DNA of 64,000 bases from Sphingobacterium sp. JB170 (lineage in GTDB: Bacteria > Bacteroidota > Bacteroidia > Sphingobacteriales > Sphingobacteriaceae). Each line of letters opens with the position of its first letter. The first letter of the stretch is position 1. A program made the translations under genes and the position numbers. Positions 39,310-49,291 of the stretch are shown piece after piece. The stretch spans positions 186,001 through 250,000 of the forward strand of contig NZ_FUKU01000013.1 in assembly GCF_900163865.1 (NCBI RefSeq), in the 5' to 3' direction. A model generated the notes under the pieces. The model was given only the letters and a program-made list of their open reading frames with translations, was not told where the DNA came from and ran no database searches.

Positions 39310-39432
39310 AGAAGAAATGTAAATTAGTGTAAACGGCCATTCGTAACAAATAAGTTACGTTCTGTGCCTGTGCTCTTCATTTGCCTTGACGCACAGAGCA
39401 AGAAGGTTCAATAATTTTTGTACTTTCGTTCC

Positions 39433-40029
39433 ATGCTACTTTCGTATTACCAACAAGAATGTATCGAAGCTGGCTGCGATGAGGCGGGCAGAGGCTGCCT
39501 GGCAGGCCCCGTATTTGCCGCTGCAGTGATCTTCCCGCCCGAGTACAGTAACCCACTACTCAACGACTCCAAGCAGCTTTCCTTGAAAAAGCGACTATCC
39601 CTGCGGAGTGTGATCGAGCAGGAAGCGCTAGCCTACGCCGTAGCAAGCGTTTCGGCGCAAGAGATCGACAATATAAATATCCTTAATGCTTCTTACCTAG
39701 CCATGCACCGCGCCTTAGACGCTTTACATACCCCGGCTGAATTTATTTTGGTGGACGGAAATCGTTTTAAAGCATACCGCGAAGTTCCCCACGAATGTAT
39801 CGTAAAAGGAGATGGCAAATACCTGTCTATTGCCGCCGCATCCATATTGGCCAAAACATACCGCGATGAATATATGGATAATCTAGCGCCCAATTACCCC
39901 CATTATGAATGGACCTCCAACAAAGGATACCCGACAATAAAGCACCGCAGCGCCGTTTTAACGCATGGTTTAAGCCCCCATCACCGCAAAACATTCCGCG
40001 TGAGCGATCCGCAGCTGAAGCTATTTTAA
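39433..40029 (+). CDS. rnhB: Ribonuclease HII
   Basis: I start at the ATG at 39433; a TTG at 39418 is in frame but adds no conserved residues. The 198-residue enzyme has the catalytic DEAGRG at residues 16-21, a second acidic residue in ILVDGNRF near residue 108 and [17 protein letters not shown] with the final Asp. It removes the RNA part of RNA-DNA hybrids and misincorporated ribonucleotides. Single gene, divergent from the CBM9-like gene. Confidence 0.96.
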   Translation: MLLSYYQQECIEAGCDEAGRGCLAGPVFAAAVIFPPEYSNPLLNDSKQLSLKKRLSLRSVIEQEALAYAVASVSAQEIDNINILNASYLAMHRALDALHTPAEFILVDGNRFKAYREVPHECIVKGDGKYLSIAAASILAKTYRDEYMDNLAPNYPHYEWTSNKGYPTIKHRSAVLTHGLSPHHRKTFRVSDPQLKLF

Positions 40030-40201
40030 GCCCCGGTGGTTAATAGGTCATTAATAGTGAAAAAATCAAATCATTTGTATATTTTTGGCTCTGCAAGGCT
40101 TGAAATCATCGTTTGATTTTTGGAAATCACCAAGAAGACTGCTCCAGGGCATCCACACGGTGTGCTCCGCACAGCCCATAACAGCAAAATATTATCGTAA
40201 T

Positions 40202-42685
40202 ATGAAACAGTGGTTTAAGGACAACTCGACGCATTTAACTATTATCGCCATCTTCATTGTGCTGGTGTTTTTCTATTTCACACCCATTTTCGGTGGAAAG
40301 ATGCTCGCCCAGCATGATGTCGTGCAGGCCGAAGGTAGTCAAAAAGAACTCTTCGACTACAAAGCGATCGACGGACACGCGCCCTTATGGACCAACTCCA
40401 TGTTTGGAGGGATGCCGACCTATCAAATCTGGTATGAGCACGCCTACAACATTGCCTCCTACCTAGGAAGGACGATCCGCCTCGTATTTCCTGTACCTAC
40501 AGACGTTGTCCTGATGTACCTCCTGGGCGGTTATTTCCTGTTTTCTGTGTTACGCATCCGGCCCTGGCTTGCCGCACTTGGCGCCATCGCCGTGGCCTTC
40601 ACATCCTATAACTTTATTTATATCGAAGCGGGGCATCTGAACAAAGCCTATGCGATCGCCTATATGGCGCCGATTGTCGGCTCGATTATCATGTCTTACC
40701 GCGGTAACAAGCTCTGGGGACACGCATTACTTGCCCTTTTTCTTGCCTTAGAAATACGGACCAACCACATACAGATAACCTACTACCTATTTATCGCTCT
40801 TTTAGTCTATTTAGGTGTTGAGCTCTACCACGCTATTCGCGAGAAAAAGCTCAAAGGTTTCTTACAAACGTCGGCCCTGCTCGCCGGATCGGCACTCCTG
40901 GCGGTGCTGGTGAATGCATCGGTACTCTTCCCTACCTATGAGTTCAGCAAGCTCACCACGCGCGGAAAAGCAAACATCCAAAAAGTAGAAGACCCCAATC
41001 AGACCACGGGCCTGGACAAGGAGTACGCCTACCAGTGGAGCCAGGGTGTTAGCGAGAACATCACGTTTCTTATCCCTAATGCCTATGGAGGCAGTTCAAG
41101 AGGCAGTTTCGATGAAAATTCTCAGGTCGTCAAATTTTTAGTCAAAGTAGGCGCGCAAGAAGGGCAAGCCATACAAATCGCCCAGCAGGCGCTACCTTCC
41201 TATTGGGGAGAAAAATCATTCACAGCCGGCCCTTGGTATTTCGGCGCGGGAATCGTCTTCCTTTTCGTACTAGGCCTGTTTATCGTGCGCGGATCGATAA
41301 AATGGTGGATATTTGGCGCCACGCTACTCACTATATTTTTAGCCTTTGGCCGCCACTTCCCACTCATATCTGATTTATTTTTTGACTACTTTCCGATGTA
41401 CAACAAGTTCCGGGCAGTGGAATCTATACTCGTCATACCGGCCTTGCTGATTCCTTTGCTGGCGATATTAGCCCTTAATGAGCTTATTACCCGGGCCAGC
41501 GAAATCAAAAATATCGATAAAACAGTGTTGTATACGTTCGCCGCTGTTGGTGGCTTCTGCTTACTCGTAGGCCTAATGCCTAGCCTTTTCCTTGATTTCA
41601 AAAACTCGACACACGAGCAGTTCGTGCAGACCATCGGCCAGCAGTTCGGTGACCGCCAAGTCGGCAATGAAGTGGCCAGTGCGCTCATCAAAGACCGTGC
41701 GGATATGGCCAGCAACGATGCATACCGCTCGTTTTTCATCGTGCTGCTTACATTTGGCATGGTATGGCTCCTCGTTAAAAAGAAAATCACCACCTCTGTT
41801 TGTCTCGGTATACTCGCGGTGATCATCATCGGCGACCTCTGGTCGGTCGATAAACGCTATTTAAATGACGACTCCTTCCTGGACGAGCGCGCGGCAAAAA
41901 GTCACGTCGCCGAACGGGAAGTCGACCAGCTCATACGCCTGGATAAAGACCCCAGCTACCGTGTTCTCGACTTAACGACAAATCCTTTTTCGGACGCACG
42001 CGCTTCATACTTCCACAAAAGCCTTGGCGGCTACCACGCTGCCAAACTGATGCGCTTTCAAGAAGTACTAGAGCACCAATTTAACGGCGCAATCAATGAA
42101 GATGTGCTCGATATGTTCAACGTACGCTACTTGATTACTGCGAACCAAAAAAATGGCGCGGAGCAAATTCAACGTCGAAGTACGGCAGCAGGTAACGCTT
42201 GGTTTGTGGAACGCGTTACATTTGTGAAAGACAACGCGCAGGAAATGCAAGCGATAAGCAGCTTCAACCCTACCAAGGAAGCCTTCGTACATGAAGAGTT
42301 TAGAAATAAATTAAACCCCGCCCGATTAGGGACACCAGGGAACGCCGATATTAAGCTGATATCCTATCATCCAGACTCGCTAAAATACGAGTCGACTTCC
42401 CCGAACGATGCGTTCGCCGTATTCTCCGAGGTCTTCTACGATAAGGGATGGAAAGCGTACATCGATGGCAGCGAGGTGCCAATCATCCGCGCCGATTATT
42501 TGCTTCGCGCATTACAAGTACCTGGTGGGAACCACACGATCGAATTTATATTCGCTCCAGCATCCGTACGCATATCCAATATCGTCTCGCTAGTTGCATC
42601 GATCGTATTGATTCTCGGTCTATTCGCCGTGCTATGGATTCACAGGCGAAACAAAAAGAAAGGTAAGGCTGCAGCGCACAAATAA
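40202..42685 (+). CDS. YfhO-family polytopic membrane protein (GT-C-like)
   Basis: I use the ATG at 40202 (MKQWFKDNSTHLT), directly before the first membrane segment; an ATG at 40085 would add 39 residues without similarity to the family. The 827-residue protein has about 12-14 hydrophobic segments and the large extracellular part of YfhO proteins (FRAVESILVIPALLIPLLAILALNE, FNVRYLITANQ, VFSEVFYDKGWKAYIDG). In Gram-positives the homologue is linked to glycosylation of lipoteichoic acid; in Bacteroidota the role is open. A bidirectional terminator follows. Confidence 0.9.
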   Translation: MKQWFKDNSTHLTIIAIFIVLVFFYFTPIFGGKMLAQHDVVQAEGSQKELFDYKAIDGHAPLWTNSMFGGMPTYQIWYEHAYNIASYLGRTIRLVFPVPTDVVLMYLLGGYFLFSVLRIRPWLAALGAIAVAFTSYNFIYIEAGHLNKAYAIAYMAPIVGSIIMSYRGNKLWGHALLALFLALEIRTNHIQITYYLFIALLVYLGVELYHAIREKKLKGFLQTSALLAGSALLAVLVNASVLFPTYEFSKLTTRGKANIQKVEDPNQTTGLDKEYAYQWSQGVSENITFLIPNAYGGSSRGSFDENSQVVKFLVKVGAQEGQAIQIAQQALPSYWGEKSFTAGPWYFGAGIVFLFVLGLFIVRGSIKWWIFGATLLTIFLAFGRHFPLISDLFFDYFPMYNKFRAVESILVIPALLIPLLAILALNELITRASEIKNIDKTVLYTFAAVGGFCLLVGLMPSLFLDFKNSTHEQFVQTIGQQFGDRQVGNEVASALIKDRADMASNDAYRSFFIVLLTFGMVWLLVKKKITTSVCLGILAVIIIGDLWSVDKRYLNDDSFLDERAAKSHVAEREVDQLIRLDKDPSYRVLDLTTNPFSDARASYFHKSLGGYHAAKLMRFQEVLEHQFNGAINEDVLDMFNVRYLITANQKNGAEQIQRRSTAAGNAWFVERVTFVKDNAQEMQAISSFNPTKEAFVHEEFRNKLNPARLGTPGNADIKLISYHPDSLKYESTSPNDAFAVFSEVFYDKGWKAYIDGSEVPIIRADYLLRALQVPGGNHTIEFIFAPASVRISNIVSLVASIVLILGLFAVLWIHRRNKKKGKAAAHK

Positions 42686-42710
42686 CCCGCCGCCGTCCCA
42701 CGAATAATCA

Positions 42711-42748
42711 AAAAATCCGCTTTAAATGTTATTAAAGCGGATTTTTTT
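42711..42748. terminator. Bidirectional terminator between the YfhO-like gene and trkA
   Basis: AATCCGCTTTAA and TTAAAGCGGATT form a 12-bp stem with a short loop, with an A-tract before and a T-tract after. It suits both converging transcripts. Confidence 0.9.
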
Positions 42749-42778
42749 ATTCGTCCTGTCTGGACTGATCCTGTGACG

Positions 42779-43465
42779 CTAATCACTTTTTTCGAGCATA
42801 CGCTTAATATCCGACATCTCACCAAATAGTACCAACATATCCTCTTCCTTTAAGAGCGTCCCGCGCTTAGCGATGCCGGAGGCTTCTTTAGACTCGACAT
42901 TTTTACCTTTAACCACCGTGGTGATATTCTGCACGGTAGTGAGCACAATAACTTTGAATTGATTCGTCAAATCCGCTTCCTCAAGCGTCATACCCACATA
43001 ACGGGTAGGAACCTTAGTTTCAATAATGCTATAGCGGTCGGAAATCTTAAAAGAATCGATAATATCAATATTATCTAGTCGCAGGGCCAAACGCTCGGCC
43101 GTCTCCTCCTCAGGCATTATATACTCATCGATCTGCATGGCTTGCAGCACCGCTTTCTGCAGATCAGAGACAACGCGGCCAATAATACGCTTCACCTGAA
43201 GCTCTTTAATCAGCGCTGTACTCAACAGTGAAGCCCCTTCATCCTCTCCGATAGCGACAATCACCGCATCACTATCTTTGAGCGGCAGCGAGGTCATAGC
43301 CTCCCGATCGGTAGAATCCATGCATACCGTATGGGTAATCTTATCTTTAAGTTGTTCAACGAGGCTTAAATTCTTATCGACCGCAATAACTTCATGCCCA
43401 AGCTCTGTTAAATGAATAGCCAGCGAGCGTCCGAAATGGCCTAATCCTAATACTATATACTTCAT
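42779..43465 (-). CDS. TrkA/KtrA-type potassium-uptake regulatory subunit
   Basis: The 228-residue protein starts at the ATG at 43465 (MKYIVLGLGHFGRSLAIHL), two bases after the TrkH gene stop. A longer upstream frame is excluded because it overlaps trkH and lacks the family start. The RCK-N Rossmann domain (GLGHFGRSLA, AVDKN, MDSTDREAM) and RCK-C domain (RYVGMTLEEADLTNQF) are both present. It binds nucleotide and gates the TrkH channel. Confidence 0.94.
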   Translation of the reverse strand: MKYIVLGLGHFGRSLAIHLTELGHEVIAVDKNLSLVEQLKDKITHTVCMDSTDREAMTSLPLKDSDAVIVAIGEDEGASLLSTALIKELQVKRIIGRVVSDLQKAVLQAMQIDEYIMPEEETAERLALRLDNIDIIDSFKISDRYSIIETKVPTRYVGMTLEEADLTNQFKVIVLTTVQNITTVVKGKNVESKEASGIAKRGTLLKEEDMLVLFGEMSDIKRMLEKSD

Positions 43466-43467
43466 AT

Positions 43468-45246
43468 CTAAAACAAAATCTTCTCCGAGGGATAAATATA
43501 ACTCTTGTTCTTGGTGTTCTTGATGAATGCAACCAGTAATGTCAGTGTGCCTACACGGCCGACAAACATTGTAAAGACAACGATAATCTTTCCTGCAGCA
43601 GAAAGCGACGGAGTCACTCCCAGGCTTAATCCGCACGTTGTATAGGCAGATATCGACTCAAAAAGAAGGATCTTCATCTGTTGATCGGGCTGCGCAAAGG
43701 TCAGCAGCACGAAACTCAACGCGATCACCAAAACCGATAGCAATATGATCGCAAAGGATTTATTGACCGATTCCGGAGCAATACGGCGACGGTATACCTC
43801 GATGGAATCCTTCCCACGTGCTAAAGCGACAATATTCATGAGCGCGACAGCAACCGTGGTCACCTTCACCCCGCCCCCAGTAGATCCGGGTGAGGAACCT
43901 ACCCACATCAAAGTGACCAACATGATGAGTGTCGGCCCGCTAACAAACCCGACCGGCACACTGTTGAATCCCGCCGAGCGTGATGAGTTCGCCATAAAAA
44001 ACGACGTCGCCCACTCCCCGGAAGCACTCGCATGCTCGGTCAAGGTATGCCCCTGTTCTAAAAAATAATACGATAGGGTCGCGCCAATCACCACGATCGC
44101 GTTACACGTGAGCACAAAGCGCGTGTTAAACGTTATTGCTCGCGGCTTATGAATAAACGGCTTACGCAGAATCCATTCTTGTATTACCTGTCGCGTTCTA
44201 TTTTTTAAGAACGAATAAAAGTTAAACACCGTGCCGAAGCCTAAGCCTCCGAGTATAAAGATGCTCGCTAGGCAGATTTGAAAAGCATAATTGTGCTGAT
44301 AGCCCTCGTGCGTAATACCACCATGCAGAATTGAAAAGCCCGAATTACAGAACGAGGAAATTGCATGGAAGGCCGAGAAGAAGACCCTTTCTGCATTGGA
44401 ATCAAAAAGCTTTGCATCCAGCGAAAAGTAAATAAAGATACCGCCCAGAAGTTCGAAAAATAGAGTGATAAATATAATTGTCAGCAGCGTAGAGACGACC
44501 GAATTAAGTTTGTTCTCGCCCAAGATCTCCCCAAACATCAACTGGTTCTTATAGGAAAAGCCGCCCGAGAAGAAGTAGCCAAAAAAGCCGGTGAAGGTCA
44601 TAATACCCAGCCCACCAATTTGTATCAATAGCATGATCACCGACTGACCGAATACCGAGAAATTTGTGGAAATATCGGTCACCGATAAGCCGGTAATGCA
44701 TACCGCGCTGGTCGCCATAAATAGAGCATCGACAAAGCTCAGTGGTGCCTCCAGTGTCGTGCGCGGCAGCATCAGTAGCACCGTACCCAATAGAATCAAG
44801 GCGAGGAAACTGATGACAAATAAGATCGTTGGATTGAAATATAAATTATCAAAAAACAAACTGCTGCGCGAGAGCTCCGAGAGGAAAACTACCGCAATAC
44901 CCAAATAAACCCACTCATTCTTCGCGAAATATTCCACCTGGTTGATATGGCAGAAGACAATGAGCAGGAAATACGCCGTAAGCAGCAGCCCCGAAATATG
45001 GGAACTATTGAGCTTGCGCCTGGCCAGGACCGCAGCAGTAGTACGTATCCCAACAAGCACGAATAGAAGGTAGAACGACCCCAACACCAACGACTCCGTG
45101 GTCTTGGCAACACCGCTGTCGGTAATATATCCAATATGTGTGATGGTCAGCAACGCACAGATCATGCTCATATAAAACATCACATGATCAACAAGCCTGT
45201 TCCTATATTTTAATAGGTATTTAAAAAAACGAACAATTCTTTCCAT
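43468..45246 (-). CDS. TrkH/KtrB-family potassium transporter membrane subunit
   Basis: The protein has 592 residues. After a Bacteroidota-type N-terminal extension of four to five membrane segments come the TrkH pore repeats: SAVCITGLSVTDIS, SFCNSGFSILHGG, NSSRSAGFNSVP and TTCGLSLGVTPS, which hold the selectivity-filter glycines, plus GSSPGSTGGGVKVTTVAV. It takes up potassium together with the TrkA subunit encoded two bases downstream. Confidence 0.95.
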   Translation of the reverse strand: MERIVRFFKYLLKYRNRLVDHVMFYMSMICALLTITHIGYITDSGVAKTTESLVLGSFYLLFVLVGIRTTAAVLARRKLNSSHISGLLLTAYFLLIVFCHINQVEYFAKNEWVYLGIAVVFLSELSRSSLFFDNLYFNPTILFVISFLALILLGTVLLMLPRTTLEAPLSFVDALFMATSAVCITGLSVTDISTNFSVFGQSVIMLLIQIGGLGIMTFTGFFGYFFSGGFSYKNQLMFGEILGENKLNSVVSTLLTIIFITLFFELLGGIFIYFSLDAKLFDSNAERVFFSAFHAISSFCNSGFSILHGGITHEGYQHNYAFQICLASIFILGGLGFGTVFNFYSFLKNRTRQVIQEWILRKPFIHKPRAITFNTRFVLTCNAIVVIGATLSYYFLEQGHTLTEHASASGEWATSFFMANSSRSAGFNSVPVGFVSGPTLIMLVTLMWVGSSPGSTGGGVKVTTVAVALMNIVALARGKDSIEVYRRRIAPESVNKSFAIILLSVLVIALSFVLLTFAQPDQQMKILLFESISAYTTCGLSLGVTPSLSAAGKIIVVFTMFVGRVGTLTLLVAFIKNTKNKSYIYPSEKILF

Positions 45247-45303
45247 TCACAAACAAAACTAGGTTTTTTTTCCTTAACCGCGGAAATAGAAAGGATTAAT
45301 CAT

Positions 45304-47085
45304 TTAATCCGAGGGCTGTTTATCCTTCTTGAAAAGGCGATTAAAAAAACCTTTTGTTTTTTTAACCTTCCCCTTGGTTTGCTCGAGGGTCGATTGCACC
45401 TCCTCAGCAGAGCCCGTTAGACGAGCCTCACGCTCTTTGCTAATCCCTGCAGTCTGCTTGATTCCTTCGAGCAGGCTTTGCCACATATCTTTAAAAAAGG
45501 TGTGTGTGGGATCGCGTCGATGCTCGACCTTACCTACGTGGTAGACCGCATTGGCGTCGGGATTACTATCGTTAATTAGGATCTGGTTAATCAAGAATGA
45601 AATAACCCGCTTGGTAGTTTTTTCTTTACGATCCAGTATTTTTATCTTCAAGTCGTCGTAATCAAACCGAAAATCCCCGTTGCTGCGGTGGTCCGTAGCA
45701 TACATATTGTAATTGATACTGCGTATATTCCCAGAGCCAATTTCTATATTTAGAAGCGGCGTCAGTACCCGGTTGAAGTGTGTCGCGCTCATCGAACCAA
45801 CACTACCCGAATAGCGATAGCTTCCCGCTTTGCTCAGCATATCGAGCTCAAACTTAGCATGCATATTCCCGTGGTTCATAATCCGCGTGTTCATGTTAAC
45901 ATGCATTATTTTGTCTTTTTCCAGCCTTGTGGAATCGTTGGTAACATTGGCTAAATAACCCGAGGTACCCGCAAAGGATACCTCCCCAATTTTATGAAAC
46001 TTACCACTCATCTCGGCGTATACCACGTCGAAATTTTCCACAAACACCGAGTCGAGTGCCAGCAGGCTTTTTAAGCGCATAAGCTTTTGATGCGGAGCCT
46101 GTCCGATCTGGTTCTTGGGGTTTTTCTTATAGCGTTTATCTCCAAAGATCTTTAGCCCTCCATTTTTTAGTTGCACTCTACTGGCTATCACCTGCTTAAA
46201 ATCAAGAAGCTTTCGAAAGTCGAGCGTCTCCATCCGTAGGGTATCGGCAGAAAAATTAATCATCGCCCTGTTTTCACCCCTTTTCTTGAAGTATGCCTCA
46301 CGCCCCATTTGCGGCTCGAAGGAAACCGCCGTAAGGAGCACATTTTGCTCCTGGGTGTTTACTTTCATCTCCTGAAAACTGGCTTGGTAGAAGCCGTCGG
46401 AAAATTTATAGGTGAAGCCCGGCACGATTACCTCGACCAGCTTGGTGTACAGAAACCTGGAAGTGTCCGACAGAGAGGTTTCATCGATAAGCACATCGTG
46501 CACTCGAATTTGTACATTGGCGAGTTCCAGATCACTTGAACGTTTTTTATCCAGGTTCATGTACTTGACCTTAAGATCTTCAAGCTGCAGGTCATCAACG
46601 TTCACCTTCTCAAACACACTGCGCACGTTTTCATAGAGGGAAGGTTGCTGTTTATCACGAATCGTATCGTTATAAGCGTGATATTTGCTTCGAAGCACTA
46701 GCTCCGGCTGTTCAAAAGTGATTGACTTGATGTTCAACACTTTGTTTTTAACCATATCGATGATTCCAAGGCGCTTAATCTTTAGCTCCTTAAACGTGAT
46801 ATCGTACACATTATCCGGCGCGGCACCCTGATCCTCCAACTGGGCGTAAACAATGGAATCCGATCGGAAAGTTACATTTTTGAGCGTTACATTGCCAAGG
46901 GCGACGTTAAAATCCAAATCTTCATAGGTCAACCGGTACAAGCTATCGGTGGATTTTTTCACCAACTCCTGCAACTTCTCCTCCACTACTGGCTTCCAGT
47001 TCCTGGAAAAATAGGCTGACAGGGCAAAACAAGCCACAATAAGCACTAATAAAAAGCCAATAATCCACTTCCACATTGGTTTCAT
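45304..47085 (-). CDS. AsmA/DUF748-like membrane-anchored protein
   Basis: The 593-residue protein has one N-terminal membrane anchor (KWIIGFLLVLIVACFALSAYF) and a long beta-rich periplasmic part (LNIKSITFEQPELVLRSK, LQLEDLKVKYMNLD, HAKFELDMLSKAGSYRYSG). This layout is typical of AsmA-like proteins, now seen as lipid-transfer or envelope-homeostasis factors. The C-terminus is lysine-rich (KGKVKKTKGFFNRLFKKDK). It is upstream of trkH on the same strand, 57 bases apart. The family assignment is by pattern only. Confidence 0.65.
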   Translation of the reverse strand: MKPMWKWIIGFLLVLIVACFALSAYFSRNWKPVVEEKLQELVKKSTDSLYRLTYEDLDFNVALGNVTLKNVTFRSDSIVYAQLEDQGAAPDNVYDITFKELKIKRLGIIDMVKNKVLNIKSITFEQPELVLRSKYHAYNDTIRDKQQPSLYENVRSVFEKVNVDDLQLEDLKVKYMNLDKKRSSDLELANVQIRVHDVLIDETSLSDTSRFLYTKLVEVIVPGFTYKFSDGFYQASFQEMKVNTQEQNVLLTAVSFEPQMGREAYFKKRGENRAMINFSADTLRMETLDFRKLLDFKQVIASRVQLKNGGLKIFGDKRYKKNPKNQIGQAPHQKLMRLKSLLALDSVFVENFDVVYAEMSGKFHKIGEVSFAGTSGYLANVTNDSTRLEKDKIMHVNMNTRIMNHGNMHAKFELDMLSKAGSYRYSGSVGSMSATHFNRVLTPLLNIEIGSGNIRSINYNMYATDHRSNGDFRFDYDDLKIKILDRKEKTTKRVISFLINQILINDSNPDANAVYHVGKVEHRRDPTHTFFKDMWQSLLEGIKQTAGISKEREARLTGSAEEVQSTLEQTKGKVKKTKGFFNRLFKKDKQPSD

Positions 47086-47316
47086 AAAAAATCTTAAAAA
47101 TGATTGTTAATAATTGTCTTCCCCGAACTATTTCGCAGGCCTCCCTAAGTTACAGAAAAAGATCATCCTGACAATAAACGATCATTAATAAAAATTGAAA
47201 ATGTAGTCATAGTTTGACTCCGAGTAGAGTGCTATTAGCGACCAAGAAAAGTTGCCCCAACAAACCTCAAATTCCTATCGTACAACGAAGCATGGCCCCC
47301 CAGCGATAGATATCGA

Positions 47317-47901
47317 TCAAATTATTGCACCGCGAATAGGCGTGTCCGGTGCAATCTCTATTTTACATCGCTCCTTTTCGAGCAGCTTCATGTATTCGTC
47401 TTTTTCATACTCTTGCTTCATATGCTCACTTTCCTTTTTGTAATAGGCGTTCAGTTCTTTGCGGTGCATCGCGGTGATAAACTTGAGCCCCTCGTCAGCC
47501 TCTTGCAAAATAAGTCCCGGCACTACTTGCGGTTTTCCTGTTTCCTCGTCCACGGCGACCATCGTAAAAAAACTTGCATTCGTCTGATTCACCGTTTTCT
47601 TTCGAATGTTTTCAGCACTTACTTTTATACCGATGACCATCGAACTTTTTCCAACATAATGTACTGTAGCTTCAAAACTAACAATTTCGCCAACTTCAAC
47701 AGGCACCAAAAAGTCGACCTTATCAATGGATGCCGTTACGCAGTATGCTCCCGAGTGCTTGGCGGCGCAGGCGTAGGCGACTTTATCCATAATCGAAAGG
47801 ATGGTACCTCCGTGAATTTTTCCGCCGAAATTAGAGTATGCGGGGATCATAAGTTCCGTCATAATCGTTCGTGAGGCAGACACTGTTTTATATTCTTCCA
47901 T
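47317..47901 (-). CDS. Hotdog-fold acyl-CoA thioesterase
   Basis: The 194-residue protein has the hotdog motif NFGGKIHGGTILSIMDKVAYACAAKHSG near residues 25-50, whose His-Gly-Gly and Asp are the active-site region of YciA/ACOT-like thioesterases. VSFEATVHYVGKSSMVIGIKVSAE and NASFFTMVAVDEETGKP follow. It hydrolyses acyl-CoAs in the cytoplasm. Thirteen bases separate it from the YceI gene on the same strand, so they may form an operon. The 231-base stretch before it (47086-47316) shows no gene. Confidence 0.92.
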   Translation of the reverse strand: MEEYKTVSASRTIMTELMIPAYSNFGGKIHGGTILSIMDKVAYACAAKHSGAYCVTASIDKVDFLVPVEVGEIVSFEATVHYVGKSSMVIGIKVSAENIRKKTVNQTNASFFTMVAVDEETGKPQVVPGLILQEADEGLKFITAMHRKELNAYYKKESEHMKQEYEKDEYMKLLEKERCKIEIAPDTPIRGAII

Positions 47902-47914
47902 AATAACGCGTTAA

Positions 47915-48448
47915 TTACACTTGTTTATTAATTAAAGTTACGTGCACACTTAATGATACCTCATTGCCGAGCACCATTCCCCCGCTTTCGATCAATGGTG
48001 TGTACGTTAAATTGAAGTCGTCTCTATTGATCACAAAATTGCTCTCAAAGGCAGCGCGCTCAATATTATTTACTTTATTTTTTCCTAAGAAAGTGACTGG
48101 AATCTCAATGGTCTTGGTGATATCCTTAATAGTAAGCTCGCCCTTTAGATGGAACTCTTTGGCTGTGCGCTTAAAGTCTTCGGATATAAACCGAATCTCT
48201 TGATAACGTTCGACATCAAAAAGCTCTGGTGAGACGAGATGGTTATCCCGGTATTTATCATTTGTGGTAACATCTTTTGGGTAAATTATACACTCTATTG
48301 ACCCTTTCTTAACATCTGAGTCTTCGATAGTCGCATTTACCTGGAAACGCGGAAAGTGCCCCATCACCGTGGAGATAACCATATGTTTCACTTTAAAAAC
48401 TATGCTCGAATGTTCCTCATCCAATAACCAATATTCTTTTTTCATCAA
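47915..48448 (-). CDS. YceI-family protein, cytoplasmic type
   Basis: The 177-residue lipocalin-like protein is recognised by the YceI pattern DEEHSSIVFKVKHMVISTVMGHF, ELFDVERYQEIRFIS, KGELTIKDITKTIEIPVTFLG and NRDDFNLTYTPL. The family binds polyprenyl or fatty ligands. It lacks a signal peptide, unlike many YceI proteins. The double ATG leaves 48445 as an alternative start. Confidence 0.93.
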   Translation of the reverse strand: MMKKEYWLLDEEHSSIVFKVKHMVISTVMGHFPRFQVNATIEDSDVKKGSIECIIYPKDVTTNDKYRDNHLVSPELFDVERYQEIRFISEDFKRTAKEFHLKGELTIKDITKTIEIPVTFLGKNKVNNIERAAFESNFVINRDDFNLTYTPLIESGGMVLGNEVSLSVHVTLINKQV

Positions 48449-48540
48449 TGTCTTCCTATTAAGTTCACTGCAAACTATACATTTAATATATAAGTTATTA
48501 ATATTTCTGGGTAGGAATCGAAAAAATTACATTATCATGG

Positions 48541-48570
48541 TTCGAGCGCCGAACATGCTCGGCGCTCGAA
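48541..48570. repeat. Perfect 12-bp inverted repeat
   Basis: TTCGAGCGCCGA, six bases, TCGGCGCTCGAA. It is far richer in G+C than the surroundings and has no adjacent T-tract on either side. It lies about 90 bases upstream of the YceI start, in a region without genes. Confidence 0.75.
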
Positions 48571-48776
48571 TTCCTAAGGGAGCGTACTCCTAGTAGCCGC
48601 AGGAAATTAGCGGTAAGCTGATCGCAACAATACTCTCCCCTTGTCATGGATATTTGGTCTTTGTCCGGATGCAAATAGTTAATTTATGTTAATACGGTTA
48701 ACTAGATGTAACAACTCGGGCTTCCCTGCCGTTATAGTTGTAATTCATAATTTAGGTTAATAATTGGTTAGTTAGT

Positions 48777-48809
48777 AAAAATTCCGGAGCTCCCCGCTTC
48801 GGAATTTTT
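48777..48809. terminator. Terminator hairpin of repeat copy A
   Basis: AAAAATTCCG pairs with CGGAATTTTT around a 13-base loop. Nine T follow on the plus strand and five on the minus strand, so it can act in both directions. It follows the minus-strand 44-residue frame by about 20 bases. Confidence 0.7.
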
Positions 48810-48831
48810 TTTTGCAGCTATGCGTTGAGCG

Positions 48832-48966
48832 TTACTTTTTCAACGTTAACGGCAATCGGTTCAGGTCTACGCTCATTTTTTCCTTAAAGTCCATTTCTAC
48901 CTCCCTTTCCTGCTCACCCAGTGTACCCTTGCACCACAGCATATCTAACCAAACTTTATCGCCCAT
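48832..48966 (-). CDS. Small protein, repeat copy A (44 residues)
   Basis: Minus-strand frame ATG 48966 to TAA 48832. It starts MGDKVWLDMLWCKGTLGE and ends NRLPLTLKK. Copy B 325 bases away gives a protein of the same length that differs mainly in the first half, while the second half is identical except for one residue. Conservation of the frame and a terminator directly downstream argue for a gene; lack of a clear ribosome-binding site argues against. Function unknown. It could be the tail of a lost larger gene. Confidence 0.4.
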   Translation of the reverse strand: MGDKVWLDMLWCKGTLGEQEREVEMDFKEKMSVDLNRLPLTLKK

Positions 48967-49101
48967 TTCTCGACAAATGTTCAACCGAAACTACCGCACA
49001 TAGTTAATTTATGTTAATACGGTTGACCAGATGTAACAATTCGGGTTTCCCTGCCGTTATAGTTGTAATTCATAATTTAGGTTAATAATTGGTTAGTTAG
49101 T

Positions 49102-49134
49102 AAAAATTCCGGAGCTCCCCGCTTCGGAATTTTT
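49102..49134. terminator. Terminator hairpin of repeat copy B
   Basis: Same stem and loop as in copy A, again with a T-tract on both sides. It follows the second small frame. Confidence 0.7.
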
Positions 49135-49156
49135 TTTTGCAGTTATGCGTTGGCCG

Positions 49157-49291
49157 TTACTTTTTCAACGTTAACGGCAATCGGTTCAGGTCTACGCTCC
49201 TTTTTTCCTTAAAGTCCATTTCTACCTCCCTTTCCTGCTCACCCAATGTACCATTGTACCGCAGCATTTCTATCCGAACTTTATTGCCCAT
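49157..49291 (-). CDS. Small protein, repeat copy B (44 residues)
   Basis: Minus-strand frame ATG 49291 to TAA 49157. It starts MGNKVRIEMLRYNGTLGE and ends NRLPLTLKK. The open frame continues upstream of the ATG for about 16 codons (including SDFWTNICRE) until a stop, so a longer ancestor is possible. It lies 46 bases after the end of the SRPBCC-VOC gene on the same strand. Function unknown. Confidence 0.4.
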   Translation of the reverse strand: MGNKVRIEMLRYNGTLGEQEREVEMDFKEKRSVDLNRLPLTLKK